Below are positions 45,916 through 58,230 of a stretch of 64,000 nt of DNA, in pieces; position 1 is the first letter of the stretch, and each line of letters opens with the position of its first letter. Made by a program: the position numbers and the translations under genes. This DNA comes from Gnetum montanum (taxonomy: Eukaryota; Streptophyta; Gnetopsida; Gnetales; Gnetaceae): positions 243,063 to 307,062 of the forward strand of contig MNCI01030156.1 of assembly GCA_015680685.1 (NCBI GenBank), read 5' to 3'. The notes under the pieces are model-generated. The model was given only the letters and a program-made list of their open reading frames with translations, had not been told where the DNA came from and made no database searches.

Positions 45916-46079
45916 CTTCCCCCAATTGATGTTTTCTAAGTTAGGACTAGGAAGTTGCTGGTGGACTTACTCTAATGCATCAATGCTATCTATGTAAGTA
46001 CAAGTCAAACCCTTAGTCAGTATGATGCATATAAGTGAGCTACTTTCTTGATTAGCTATCATCCACTGGGTGTCTTCTT

Positions 46080-46758
46080 GTCATGTGGATGCTACATATA
46101 GGAACCTTTGTATGTTGATTGTTTGTGCATACTGATTGCATGCAGGTAATGTTAAACTTTGCACAACCCATGATCTCTGCACACAGTTGCATCCTTTGTC
46201 ATTATATGCAATGCATGGAACCTTTTTCTTCTTGACCTTTCTAAAAGTGTTTTCCTTAGATATTTCTAGGGAAAGATCATGGATTCCTAGGTGCACATCG
46301 ATAGTGCTTAGCCATGCCCTTCCCATTATGATTGGGAAGTCCCCTTTACTATTATTCACTTGGAAGTCAGCTAGATATGACCATCCAAAAATAGTGGTAA
46401 CAATATCCTCCACTAATCCCAAGGGGAAAATGATGGATTGGTCAAATAACTCTAAGCAAACATTGCTCTTTTTTAATGGGGGTAGGTTCTAGGTCTTATA
46501 CATTTCTTGGGATATTAGGTTGACACCAAAACCTGAATCCAAAAGAGCTTTGCATGGCTCATTCCCAGTGATTTGTAGATAGATTAGAGGATTCCCAAGA
46601 TCAGAGAATTTCCTGGGAAGGTGTCCAGCTTTGATCCAATCAGTAACAACATGTGTTAACATGATCGTATGCATTGAATGCGATGTTAAGTTTGAAGGGG
46701 TCTCCGAAGCTTTAGTGCATACAAAGGCATCCACAGACTCGGCCACTTGAGGTTGCAA
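46080..46758 (-). pseudogene. Decayed aspartic protease of element C
   Basis: Open at 46758-46489 (LGNPLIYLQITGNEPCKALL, then DSGFGVNLISQEMYKT, with the retropepsin D-S-G intact) and at 46422-46081 (MGLVEDIVTTIFGWSYLADF, IIMGRAWLSTIDVHLGIHDL). A stop near 46490 separates them. The linker ends in a cysteine-containing NDKGCNCVQ shared with A (NDTGCNCV) and B (NDRVCKCV). Confidence 0.82.
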
Positions 46759-46759
46759 A

Positions 46760-49200
46760 GGCTTGGTTGGATTGTTAGTTCTGAAGAAAGATCTTTTCTT
46801 TGTACAGCTATTAGAACCAATAGTAGGTTGAGAATTAATAGCCCTTGTGGCATTGCATTGCTATGGCTAAGTAGGGAGTTTACCTTACATTGTTGGAGCA
46901 GATGGTAATGGAGCTATTGGTGGGAGAGATGCGGTCGGATTGGAAGGATGGTATACTTATGGAATGTCACCCCTAGGAGAGGAAGTCCTATAGTACTCGC
47001 AAGCCTAATAGAGATGTTGGAAAGTAACATGACCAACAAAGTGACGTGGAGAGATTGGATATTGCGCGTAGTATTCATATTGGTTAGGTTGCTGGTAAGG
47101 ATATTATTACCTTGGCGGTGGCATTCCCCATGATCATGGGTGTTGCCACTATTGATGTTGCTCCATTGGTTGTGGTGGAGTTCCACTTGGATAATATGTT
47201 AAAGGCTGGTGAAACTACCTTGGGTTACCTTGGGGATAAGGTAACCATTGGGATGTTTGCCATTTATTTAAATGTGGATTAAGTGTATACATCCCAGACT
47301 CCTGTAAATTTGAGATTACAAGGCAACATCCCTTAGGATGGTCGTATTGACAGATCTCACATCCACTATCATCATTTGTATCTAAGTCCACAACCTCTTC
47401 AATAATAGCAACTTTACCCTTACCCTTGTTACATGCATTTTCTGCTTCTCTCTTTTTTCTTTTGTCATGGTCGCTACCTCGCTCCCTAGACTCCTCCACT
47501 ACTTTGAGAATAGTTTGAAACCTACTATCTAGGGAGTCCCACATTTGATCTACCTTTGCTGATACTTTAGATGCTAACTTTTGAATAGGCAAGGTTTTCC
47601 CATTCACCATCTCTTCGAGTGGTCACTCTTCCTCATCCTTACAAAATCTTACTCCCTTCTTTCAAAGGGAAGGATCTCAGTTGTATTCTTCTGCACTCTC
47701 TCTTTTTCATAGCTCACCTTCTTCCTCAGCTACTTACTCCAATAGCCTATGAATTTGATGGGACCTAAGCTTAGATAACCTCCCTTGGGCATAAGTCCCA
47801 AGGATTCTTCTCGTTTCATGCCTAAGCCCATCTACGAGATGGCCTAGTTGATCCTGTTGCAAATAACGATGGCTAGGACAACGATATAAAAGTGCATAAT
47901 AATAGCCCATGGTAGCAACCAAGGGTTCATAAGTTCCTTGTTTCCATCCTTGGATTTTCTTTCACAAGCTGGATACCTGAGAGTACATTTAGTACTTATC
48001 ATTGAACAATTCTAACATCGTACCCCACCTACGAATGGATTTTGGTTCTAAGGACCAATACCAACTTTTAGCTTCTTTTATTAGTGTCCATGGAAACAAC
48101 TTAATTTTTTGCCACTCATTTTCTATGTTTTGAAAGGCACACGCATTGTGAAATTATTGTAAGTAATTTTGAGGACCAGCGTTATATCTCCCTTCAAATT
48201 TTGGAATGTTATTCATGTCTAACCTCTTGATCCTACTATCTTTTTTGTGCCTTGTTGCCATGCTCACAACCTCAATAATATCTAGCATGCTTCATGTAGT
48301 GAGTAGGGATCCATCCTAATCATCTCTTTCATTGAGGCTATGGTGCCTACATGGTTCCCTACTCTCCCTTCTTCTATGGCATGATTCCCTAGAGTGCCCT
48401 CATCCTCTATCTTGGTTGTCTCATTTGTGACTTCCACTTTTTTTTTCCTTATCCTCATGATTTGTTTCTCTATGGCTATGTCCAGACATAGAAGAAGAGG
48501 GTGAAGAAGATGATGGAGGTGAAGAAGAAGGAGAACCTCCATCATGACAGTGTCTACTACCTTCTCTTTGGTGATCTCTCCCTCGAGCACGATTGCAATT
48601 AGAATGTCCACCCTTGTCATGGGTCCTTGTTCCTTTTTTGGACACTTTGTGTCTATTGGTATCAGCACCTAGGTTAAGAATAGTAGAATGAACATTTTGA
48701 TACACAATCCCTTGGCCAAATTCAAGGGGAGGAACATCGTTATGTGGGTGACTACCTGAGGTAGGTTCATCACCCTCAATTTCACTTAAAATGTGTGGGG
48801 CATCCTGAGACCATTTTCCCTTTAAGGACTTATGGTGTCTCTCCTATTGCAAGTCCCTTTGACGTTGTGCTTCATTGGGATGATAGTCTCTTAAATCATA
48901 GTCTTGTGCAATGTACTCTGCATGTAAGTGTTGCATGCCTATTTGTGTGAGAGCACAAAAAAGCATACTTGGGACTGAACGGTTGGGAGGTAACACTATG
49001 TTACCTTCCAAGTCATGCCAACACAGTTGCTCATCTTGGTAGAGAATAAATATGAAGTTGGGTACATATTCATCAAGATGAACATATACCACACAAAACT
49101 ATTGAGGAACTGGTGGGTCAACATCATGTGTAACTTGCCACCAATTGCTTCTTATGTTAGTCCTAGGTGGTGAAGTACTTTTGTGCGAAGAAGAAGCCAT
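46760..49200 (-). pseudogene. Decayed gag of element C
   Basis: Starts MASSSHKSTSPPRTN at 49200. The N-terminal block is at 49092-48844 (IFILYQDEQLCWHDLEGNIV), and a basic, serine- and histidine-rich stretch at 48705-48421. The capsid core spans about 48220-47740 (RLDMNNIPKFEGRYNAGPQN, KEAKSWYWSLEPKSIRRW, LGHLVDGLRHETRRILGTYA). A 131-codon open stretch at 47610-47215 holds the zinc-knuckle-like CEICQYDHPKGCC. Proline-rich sequence follows. This is the best preserved gag in the window and the reference for A, B and E. Confidence 0.82.
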
Positions 49201-49313
49201 TTTGTCTTATTTAGTGTGCAATGTACTATTACCTTTTTCTTAACCAACCCTAAGGATTTGTTCCAACAATGTGAATGATTTCCTAAGTCCTACTTAGTGC
49301 ACAAACAACTAAT

Positions 49314-49331
49314 TCCTCAACAACGATGTCA
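49314..49331 (-). other. Primer-binding site, tRNA-Asp type (element C)
   Basis: The plus strand reads TCCTCAACAACGATGTCA, 12 of 18 matching the 3' end of plant tRNA-Asp, with the differences being transitions. One base inside the LTR. Confidence 0.75.
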
Positions 49332-49332
49332 A

Positions 49333-50139
49333 TGATGAGTGATGAGGTACCCCTATGCTCAACCATATGAATACAAACGTTTCACACACGATTTGGTCAA
49401 ATTCCAAGGACTAAGTGCCTATGCACCTGTGTGGAACAATAACGAGTTGATTAATTTTTGTCTTCCCAAACTTACTTGTATGTCACGGTTGTATGGTTAA
49501 GTAAGCTTGAGGCATATGATTTTCATGGCTTTTATGTTTTTTATATCCTACACTAATAAGGAGGAGAGAGAGGAATAACTAAGTGACTAATCTAATTTAA
49601 CTATTCATTAACTAAGTGCTAAGTACTCCTAACACCAGTATCCATTCCACTTGCCGTACACATCTTGAACCAGTGCAACGCTGCTGGGATTACCAAATGC
49701 TAATCATTATAGGGTTACCAAGCACTACACGCATGCTCGAAGTGGTTGTATTGAGTGTATTTAACTAAGAGAGTTGTAAGGTGAGAGAAATCATTAATTA
49801 ATGAGGAAAGAATTAAATAATAATTAACACTAATTAATCTATTCTATATGCTGCAAGGTTTATCATAAAGTTCTTCTTTATTGCTGTACACAAAGTTTGC
49901 TCAAGTACACAATGCTCGAATAAAGATCCATTCACTCTATGACTCCTACTATGGGCACGCAGAAATAATTCTAACTTTGGATGGAAAAAATGGCAAGAGT
50001 TTGGCTAAGGGACTAACTTCTAACTGTGGAAACCAGGGGTGCCGCCTCTTGTTTATAGATAAGGAGACAGGCCACGATATCAGGTATTTGATACCACATG
50101 GTCGATTCGATATTGCATACGCGATATCATGGTTCATCA
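49333..50139 (-). repeat. 5' LTR of element C
   Basis: 807 bp. The plus strand starts TGATGAGTGATGAGGTACCC and ends GGTTCATCA. The TATA equivalent on the minus strand is CTATAAAC (50051-50058). Between 50072 and 50131 there are four relicts of the palindrome cluster (CACGATATCAGG, TTTGATACCA, TTCGATATTGC, ACGCGATATCATGG). Collinear with 40365-40959 apart from the gap. Confidence 0.9.
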
Positions 50140-51626
50140 ACAATTCAGTTTAAAATGAAGCTTGCATAAATTTCTTTAAGAATTTTAAGGAGGGCAGAAA
50201 TGTCATCACATGTTGGCCATTTCATGGAGTAGACTTTATAAAATAAAGTTGAGACCTTGTTAAGATGAAAATTAGATTGCCAAATTATTTTCTTATTGGA
50301 TGTTGGAAGATAGTAAGGTGGCAAACAAGAAATTATATTATTTACCTAAAAAGGAAATGGTAAACAAATGATAAATGAGCATTGGCTTGCAATGGCTATC
50401 ATAAGATTGTTATTCATGATCCTAAAGGTTCCATCTCTATACATGAAAATGCCAAAGGTGAAAAATGAGAGATTAATTGGTGGATAGATTGGCAAGGAGA
50501 ACCAATGTTTGGCTATGTATGATAATTATGGAATTCTACAACTTGGATACCCTTGAGTTGGAAAACACTGGTTTTAGGAAAGTTTGATAGTTTTAACTAA
50601 ATTACATGGCATGTAATTCTTGAACTTGTGATAGTTGTCAAAGTCTATAGGTAGATTATCAACTCTCACATACTTGTTCTTGAACAAGTGCTGGACTTTG
50701 CAAGGGCTACCTACATCCATAGGAAGCCTTTCAAAGCTAGTAAGACTCTATGTCTATGGTTTTTTGAACCTATAAGTGCTACCTCCCTCACTAGAAATGC
50801 TTTAGGGCCATTGCCCAAATTTCCAAGACCTACCTTATATAATTAGCAACTCATGGAAGTTGACAGTATTAGTGATCCATGATTGCCATGACTCCACTAA
50901 AAAATTACCATCTACTAAGGAAACTTTTATCATATTAATAGCACCCAAGAAACATCCTAGCCTTGAATGCATCTATTTATCAAGTTGTAGGAAGAACCAT
51001 AACCACATTATGTGAAACAATTACAACTCAAAATGTGTAACAAGAATTATTTCCAATGTGTAAACATGTTGTTATGAGCCACTCATTTTGGATAATATTA
51101 TGCATCAATTGTGAAAGTTAAATCATCTATCGTAGTCCCCTAGTTATGACATTGATTATAACTATTGGAACTTAAAACCTTTGGACTTAATGGAAGGAAA
51201 GTGCATGCTTTGCTTCATGGGAAAAACTTATAGAACAATGTCTCTCTTTACTATGCCACTATGCATATTAAACTCCTTCAATTCCACTATTGGGACAAAA
51301 GATGGATCACTGTCAACACTAAGTGCATGAATGTATCTGTGGTATATTTCTGTCATCTATAGCAATCCATCACCAAGATGAAGGTTCTTATCTCAAAGCC
51401 CCCTGCACAGTTGCCATGGCCACATGCTAAATTGTCAACAGTAGCTAGTGGAGCTTGTCACCATGGAATGGTAGAAAATCATGGTTATGGCAACAATGGT
51501 TACTGTCATGGTGATGGCTAGAGACTCCATGGCATCTAGTAGTAGCAGTAATAAGCCAAAATCGTAGACATAGGAGGTGAGTGGAACTAACCAAGGATGG
51601 CATGGATATAGACGACATGACACAAA
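50140..51626 (+). repeat. Tandem array, unit 1, second part
   Basis: Collinear with 35855-37345 of unit 0 (GCAAACTTTATAAAATAAAGTTGAGA-type block, leucine-rich repeat fragment, GGAACTTAAAACCTTTGGAC, GGAGCTTGTCACCATGGAA). Ends at 51626, where element D was inserted; the unit boundary material resumes at 60027. Confidence 0.82.
50525..50960 (+). pseudogene. NLR-type leucine-rich repeat fragment, copy 2
   Basis: Parallel to 36240-36745: NSTTWIPLSWKTLV-like start (aligned with LDTLELEN), then GRLSTLTYLFLNKCWTLQGL and SIGSLSKLVRLYVYG, more decayed and with a short deletion near 50575. The shared order with copy 1 and the shared flanks show that it came from duplication of the whole 4.5-kb unit, not from a separate gene. 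Confidence 0.65.
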
Positions 51627-53410
51627 TGTTGATGTCAACCTCGCCCATGCTAGGCATGAGGCCATGATCAACAATATCAACATTAATATTATTGAATGTT
51701 AGTAATTGATCTACAAAATTTCCAACATCCCATAAAGATCCTACATAAGGACACCTACCTATACTTCTATATTTTGTAGATGGATGATTTATTTTCTTAC
51801 CACAAGCTTCGTACAACATCAAATGCAAGTTAATACAAGTTTATAGTTCATTCAATAAAAAGAATTCAACCATGCAACCACTCTATTACTAGATACCAAT
51901 AATTTTATGTCATGGACATTCATCATTAGTTAGGATCGGTAGTCATGATGCATGCCATTGTTATCAATGTTAGTAAGGTTTTAATATTCTTTACATCTTA
52001 AGATATTATTAGTTTGTAATCAAGATTTATACTTCATGCTAGCTAAGTAGATGGAATCTCAAATGAAATTCCTATATTTAGTTTGAAATTTTTTATATAC
52101 ACATTTTATGCTTCTATTTTCTTAAGAATTTGAATTGCATTGATGTAGATTACTAAAGGAGTTATGTTGATGGTGGGAGAAATGTGGTAGCCCTAGGCAT
52201 TACAGGAGTTACGTAATGGCCCCAAGTGGTGAAGAATATGGTGTGGTGGTGTCAAGAGTTACAACATGATGGTTGATGCCATAAAAATTGAAGGATGGAT
52301 GTGGGCATTGAGTGAGCACCACGTTAGCAGCCACTATTAAAATAGCGGTAGAGGTTTATAGATATGATCAAAGGGGTATTCCCTCTCCCAATTAGCAAAT
52401 GGGAGGTCTCACATCTTAGGGAAGCCTCCTTGCTCTCTAGTGTGGTAACATGGTGGTGAACAACAAGCCTCCTCTTTCCTGATTAGCAACCAAGAAACTT
52501 GTCATGATGGCAATACCTATAGTAGCAACAGATGATGCACAAACTATAGGAAAGATGGATGACAGCCTCTCTTTTAGCTACAGGAATGATGGCTAGTAGC
52601 CTCTCTTCCATTTGCAAAAAATGACACTAACACCAATGCTAGAGATGATGCGTGGTGTAGCAGTAGCACACGTAGGTAGTAGACATTCATAGCAGATGAT
52701 GATGGATAGAGCCACAAACTACAATGATAGCATGTGACGCATGATAGTCTAACAACAATGTGGTAGCAGAAAACACCCTTGCTCATGTGCATGTCACACT
52801 CAGTACATGGGGGTGATGCATGGATGGCAGCGAGCATGGTGGTAGCAGTGCATTATAGGTGACATTGATAGACAACAGCACATGTGTGGCAAGCGCTGCC
52901 GACGACGGTAATAGGTAGTGCAATGACATCATCTTTGGGCTTTGCATTCTTTCAACTACAATGCCATGGGGCTATCCACGATAGTAGAGGAGGTGCCCAT
53001 GGATGATTGCAAGCAGCATTAGCAAGTAATGTTAGTGCACAAGATCTCAGGTCTCCTTCTCTCTCTCTCTCCATGGGATAGCAACAATGAAAAACAAGTC
53101 TCCCTCTTTGGCGATGGTCAAGGTCTTCCTCCTCAATCATGGGCACCATGGACGTGATGATAGACCTACAGTGGTAAGAGACCAAGGAAAAATTTAGATT
53201 TACTATATTTTTCATTTAGTCTAAGAATTTAAGATAGTTTCCCAAAGCCCCTCAATTTTCTAGTGTACTTTATTTCGGGACATCACATAGCCCTCTCTAG
53301 CTGAGACTATTCTTAGGTTTTTGTACCCATATGAGAGGTGCCCTAGGCAATAGTCTCCTCAAACAAGTTTTTTTTTAGGTGTTAATGCCTCCAAAGTTTA
53401 CACATCAACA
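51627..53410 (+). repeat. 5' LTR of element D
   Basis: 1784 bp, starting TGTTGATGTCAACCTC and ending TTTACACATCAACA. Collinear with 58231-60021 (CATGATCAACAATATCAACA, GGAGACTATTGCC-type end as CCCTAGGCAATAGTCTCCTC). A short (CT)n run lies at about 53052-53073. Open frames within it (for example 52574-53215, minus) are not coding. Confidence 0.9.
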
Positions 53411-53416
53411 CCTTTT

Positions 53417-53434
53417 TGATGTTAGCAAAAGGGC
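53417..53434 (+). other. Possible tRNA-Asp primer-binding site relict (element D)
   Basis: TTTTTGATGTTAGCAAAAGGG starts just after the LTR. It can be aligned with the TTTTTGGCGCCGTTGCCGGGG of Tat elements only if several transitions and a small deletion are allowed. It is supported by position and by the plus-strand gag that follows. Confidence 0.4.
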
Positions 53435-54112
53435 CATTTTTTTTACCTTTATTTTTCATTTTCAAAAATATTATCAATTTTCTACCATTTTCTGGTTCCT
53501 ATTCTGTTTTCATTTTCCTTGTTTCATTCTTATCTTAAAATTGTTATTTCCCTAAATTTTATTTTCCTTTCTTACAAACTTCTATCTTCAAACCCTTTAT
53601 TTTCTACCTTTTTCTTGAAAAATTGATGTTTCTCATTTTCTGAAAATTGTCATTATGAAAATCATATTTTCAAATTCCTAAACCCCCATCCCATTTTTAG
53701 ATTTGTGTTTTGGTGATCCTTAACTAAGTTCCAATTTTGGTAATGTAGTTTTATTTAATTATTCAATTTTAAAGTTATTTTTCTAAATTTTTTCTCTTTA
53801 CTATTTTCCTTTTAAATTTTATAAATATTACAATTTCATGCATTTATTTTTCTTTAAAAAAAATTTTAATAGCATATTTTAGTGTTTTTTTTTGTCAAAA
53901 AAATATTATTATTTCAATATTATTTTTTTATTTTACTTAATTTTACAACTTTATTTTATCATTTATATTCTAAAATTCTTGTTTTATGAGCAAACTCCCA
54001 ACAAGAATTATTTACCTCTACTCCTAACCAACCAACTACTCATCACTTTACATTAAGGAAATAATGAGCTTCACGTTTTCCAAGTTTTATTCCTAGGAGA
54101 TCTTAGACTAGA
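53435..54112 (+). other. 5' untranslated leader of element D
   Basis: T-rich, noncoding sequence between primer site and gag. No features seen apart from homopolymer T/A runs. Confidence 0.6.
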
Positions 54113-55160
54113 ATGATAGCCAATCAACCCTCGGCTCCCTTGGTAAGCAGCCCCTTCAACTTCACCTACTACCATGATATTTCAAAATCCCTCCAGAACA
54201 TACATTTGTTCTTTGATCCCATAACCCCTACTAGTGATGCCCGCCAACATATACAATGTTTCGAAACCTTACTAGGGATCCATAACATTGTACAAAACAA
54301 TGTAGAATCTAGGGTATTTGTGAAAACTTTTAGAAGCAAAGCCACCTAAACATTTTTTATGCTCCCTAATGCCTCCATCGACTCATGGCAAGAATTCAAA
54401 AATAAGTTGTTACTTCAATTTGACAAGTTTACTAGCCTGGCCATAACATCAAGCAATTTTACAAGCTTGAGGAAAATACGTGGGGAAAATTTCCATGACT
54501 ACAACTGACAATTCCTCCATCAACTTGCGTATGTGCCAAATGAGATGCATCCACAACTTGGTGGCATCCTCAATTTTTACTTGTCCACCATTGACCCATT
54601 ATTTCCCTATGCCATTAAATCTAATCCCAACATAACCAAAATACAAGAAGCGATAGCTAAATCCATTGAGTTAGAACAAATTACCCTCATGAATAGCATT
54701 CAAACCCAATTTGGGATGATGAGCATTAATAACCCAATGCAATCTAGTCTTCTACCTTTACCAACTTTCCCAATGACCAATACCATGTTTCAAACTCCCA
54801 TAACCTTTCAATTAACACAACCTTCAAACAATTATTTTCAAAGTTCAACCTCTTCTTCATTTCTATCATCCAACACTGGTTTGAATGATGACCAATTGAA
54901 GGCCTTAATTTAATTCATCATAAACCCAAAGAGGATATCTAATCCTGTTGAAGCTCTAACTCAAACTCAAAATGAGATAACCCAAATATTAACTTCACTA
55001 CAAAAAATTTCTAAAGAAGTAGTTGAATTAAATTAGAATAACAAAAAAGGTCTTATACAATGAGAAAAGCCAAGTACATCAATCAATGACAGTTAGTGTC
55101 ATCTCCATAACACTAGGCAACACTCTAAGAAAACATGCCCTCAATTTCTAGCACTATATG
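54113..55160 (+). pseudogene. Decayed gag of element D
   Basis: A single frame with few stops from MIANQPSAPLVSSPFNF at 54113. ARQHIQCFETLL and IDSWQEFKNKLLLQFDKF lie in the capsid region, then IRGENFHDYN, and an open 126-codon stretch at 54533-54913 (VPNEMHPQLGGILNFYLSTI). Near 55100-55150 a CHLHNTRQHSKKTC segment is the variant zinc knuckle of Tat gag. Few lesions compared with the Athila copies. Confidence 0.75.
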
Positions 55161-55479
55161 ATGGCAATGCCAAAAGTCAACAAAGCAAGAAATCCCGAAT
55201 TATGATCTTGAACATATCCCATGAAATCAATAATGAAGAATTTCCCTCATTGAAACAAGTATGTTAAGTGATCCCAACCCACATAACACTCATTACTATA
55301 GACTTAGTAACATTATGAACAACACACAACAACTAACTAGGAATAATCCTTATACCCCTCCAAATAGAAGAATTCCTAGTCAAAATAACATGAACAATCA
55401 AATCATTCCATCCCAAGTAAATGCCCCACAATAACCAAATTCCCTTTCTATAATTAAAAGAACTCCACCTCAACAAGAA

Positions 55480-56383
55480 GCCAAAGATGAACATAAGACT
55501 TACGATATAGTTGAGGATTTGAAGAAAATTAAAGCCAACATTTCAATGTATGACCTTTTACAATTTAACGAAATGAAAGATGTGATCCAAAAGATAGTTC
55601 ATGGACCTAAAACCACAAAAGAAAAATCCCCAATCCCCAAAAGGCAAGTTCACTTCATAGAAATTCCTAACACATTATTAGTATAGAACACAAAAAATTT
55701 CCATGTCAAGCAACAAATATCAACCTCCTTTCCTGACAACTCTAATTATTTTAGGAAAGAACATTCATAACTGTTTGATGGATTTTGATGCAACTATTAG
55801 TGTCATGCCATGTAAGGTATGTGAGGCTTTAGTAGCACAAATGATACCACAAACAAAAAGTGTGATACAACTCAGTGGGTCTAACGTACCTGTAGTAGGA
55901 TCATTAAAAGAAGTGAAAGTATAACTTAAACAATACCCTACATTTACATGTTATACAGATATATTAGTAGTTGACATGTCATCCAAATATGGTGTGCTTT
56001 TATCTAGGACTTTTGGAGCCAATTTTGGGGGCTTCTTTAGGTTAGATTTCTTAGAACTATTAATCCATATCAAAGGAAAATCTGAATATATGGTCATACC
56101 AAGAGAGCCTTTCTATAAACAGGTCGTTACAACCTTTGATCAGCAAAGTCAATCTTTGCAAAAGCAAAAAATTAACCTTTATATTGGGGTTATTGAGGTT
56201 GAGCATGGAGAACGTGTTATAAATGACCATGTGAGTGAAATTACAAAAACAAATTCTTTTTCTCATATAGATTCCACCAAACCTATCAAACTTCTAGAGA
56301 AGGTGAAGAAATCTATGAAGATACATTTCCTTATCACCAACATGATGGAAGTAGATTTTTTCTATATGATCCACCACCTTTAG
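55480..56383 (+). pseudogene. Decayed protease of element D
   Basis: The pre-protease linker TYDIVEDLKKIKANISMYDL near 55500 is a conserved Tat block. In another frame 55703-55924 reads NCLMDFDATISVMPCKVCEA, the retropepsin active site (D-x-G-A expected, D-F-D-A found). The frame then continues to 56383 after one stop (SKYGVLLSRTFGANFGGFF). A working enzyme is unlikely because the glycine after the catalytic Asp is changed. Confidence 0.75.
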
Positions 56384-56911
56384 GGGAGGAAAAAGATATA
56401 AATGAGATCCTATCCCTTAAAACATTAGAAGGTGTGCCAAATTTTGATGATACATCCATTGAACATGTTCCTAGAGAAGTTGTATTTGATGACTTACCAA
56501 GACCTAGACCTAAGATTAAAACTTATATGAAAGAAAAACTTGATGAACTTCTAGGACATAAAAAAATTTAGTGCCTGATAGAAAAAAATGAGCATATTAA
56601 GATTATGTATTGATTTTCATAATCTTAATCATCAAAAAATTATTAAATGATGGCTTGACAAGAAACATGCAAGTAAAATATTTAAAATAGAAGATCTAAT
56701 ACTAAAAAGAGGTAGATCATTTGGTCAAACAAGTATTCAAACTAAGTTCCCTCCTATGTGGTCAGGTCGATTCCAAGTTACAGATGTCATTGGTCCCAAT
56801 GTTCACAAAATTACTAATTTGCAAGGACATAAGTTACCTAGAAATTTTAATGCATTTCATCCAAAGAATTTCTACTCAGGTGCCCCACGTGGACACCTGA
56901 TAGATCCTTAG
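56384..56911 (+). pseudogene. Truncated pol of element D: start of RT joined to end of integrase
   Basis: 56400-56570 is the pre-RT linker (EGVPNFDDTSIEHVPREVVF, KEKLDELLGHKK). Around 56590-56631 the RT block LRLCIDFHNLN is recognisable (motif I/V-C-V-D-F-R-x-L-N). It runs straight into KKHASKIFKIEDLILKRG, FPPMWSGRFQVTDVIGPNV and LPRNFNAFHPKNFY, the C-terminal end of Tat integrase, with a stop at 56909. The rest of RT, RNase H and the integrase core are missing, a loss of several kilobases. Confidence 0.8.
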
Positions 56912-58230
56912 TTGCATGTTTTCTTCCCCTTCACCATGCATTTCATTTGTATATAGTTTCATTTGCATATTTTCTTTGCATTTCGATCATTTCTTCTTAG
57001 CATTTTGGTTTGATTTGTGTTTTTCATATGATTTTAATAATCATTATGATTGTTTGAGTTACTAAGCATTGGGTCATCATAACACCATTGGAAAATAATG
57101 TAAGTATAATGCTTTATATATCCTATTACTATTACATGAGATCTCCTTTATATTCTATATTTCAGTAATGTTATGATTCTTCCCAGTCTATTTCAAGGTT
57201 TTAGTTTATTTATATGTTGGATTATGGAGGACATAATTTATGCTAACTTATCATGTAATCATCATGATCATGTGGGTGTAGGATAGGTGATGTTGGAGAA
57301 TGGTTAGCCACAATCACTAAGTAACCTTGGAAAATGTCATTTTCCCTTTCATAAGCCCCAACCCTTAAGTGTGATGATCCATGGCTACCCTATCATCAAC
57401 AAGATGAAGTGTGTTCATGTCCACTTGAGAACCCTTAGCCACCCAGGAGACCTGCTATGATGCCATTAGATTGTAATTAAAGACACATACACGAGAGTTG
57501 AACTGCACCATAGGCAAAGTTTCGAAAGGACAATGTTCTTTGGTAGTGCATCTAATTAGCTAGACTCATGTTCAAATTCCTACCTTAAAAATGAAGTACA
57601 CCATAGGCAAAGTTTCCTCAAAAAATGAAAAGAAGATATAAAAAAAAGGATGAGAACCATGTTCATTGGTAGTGCAATACATTTTTGAGTGTGATGGGGT
57701 CCGATAGCTATCCTTACCCTAACCTCCATTCCCCTTTTAAGCCTATTTCCCTAATTTTTTTTTTAAAAAGAAAAGAAAATAATCTCTTTTCATCCATTCC
57801 CTTTCATTAAAAAAGAAAAAAAAAAAGAGGAACCCCAAGGAAAAATCTACAAGTTATAGCTAGCCATGATCTAACATGAGCCTATCCTCCTCATTAAGTT
57901 TGGCATAAGTCTCATGCTTAAAGTAGTCCACATACTTTTTACTTTTACCTTATAAGAAGACAAGGAATGATATCATAGTTATATTTTAATTATATATTTT
58001 TAATATTATATATATATATATATATATATTTAAAATAATACATTGTATATTTAGGTTTTAATTAAATAAGATGTTGTGGTAAAGGTGGCCCATGTCTAGT
58101 TCTCTCTTTGTTATATGATTAGTTTAATCATGCTTATATTAGTATAGTTTACTTTCAAGTTTCAATTTGTCCATTTTGTGATGTTTTCAATTCTCTATCT
58201 GTTGCATTTCCTTTTAAAATTTTCATGATT
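56912..58230 (+). other. 3' untranslated region of element D
   Basis: Noncoding. It holds two imperfect copies of a short block (CACCATAGGCAAAGTTTC ... TGGTAGTGCA) at about 57507-57550 and 57600-57670, A/T homopolymer runs near 57760-57825, and a (TA)n run at 58007-58030. No clear polypurine tract is seen directly before the 3' LTR. Confidence 0.6.

Larger units (their letters stand above)
40365..50139 (-). mobile_element. Athila-like Ty3/gypsy retrotransposon C (complete structure)
   Basis: On the minus strand: 5' LTR 49333-50139, primer site 49314-49331, gag from 49200, protease, RT/RNase H, integrase to about 43010, a 3' region with an open 206-codon ORF, a G-rich tract, and 3' LTR 40365-40959 (with a gap). 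Its LTRs are the most similar pair in the window and its reading frames the longest, so it is the youngest complete copy. It sits in unit 1 of the tandem array. Flanks CAATTATAGT and CAATTCAGT form an imperfect direct repeat. Confidence 0.9.

Noticed and set aside
58007-58030. (TA)n run as a possible origin or regulatory element
   Set aside because: Ordinary microsatellite in the 3' region of element D.
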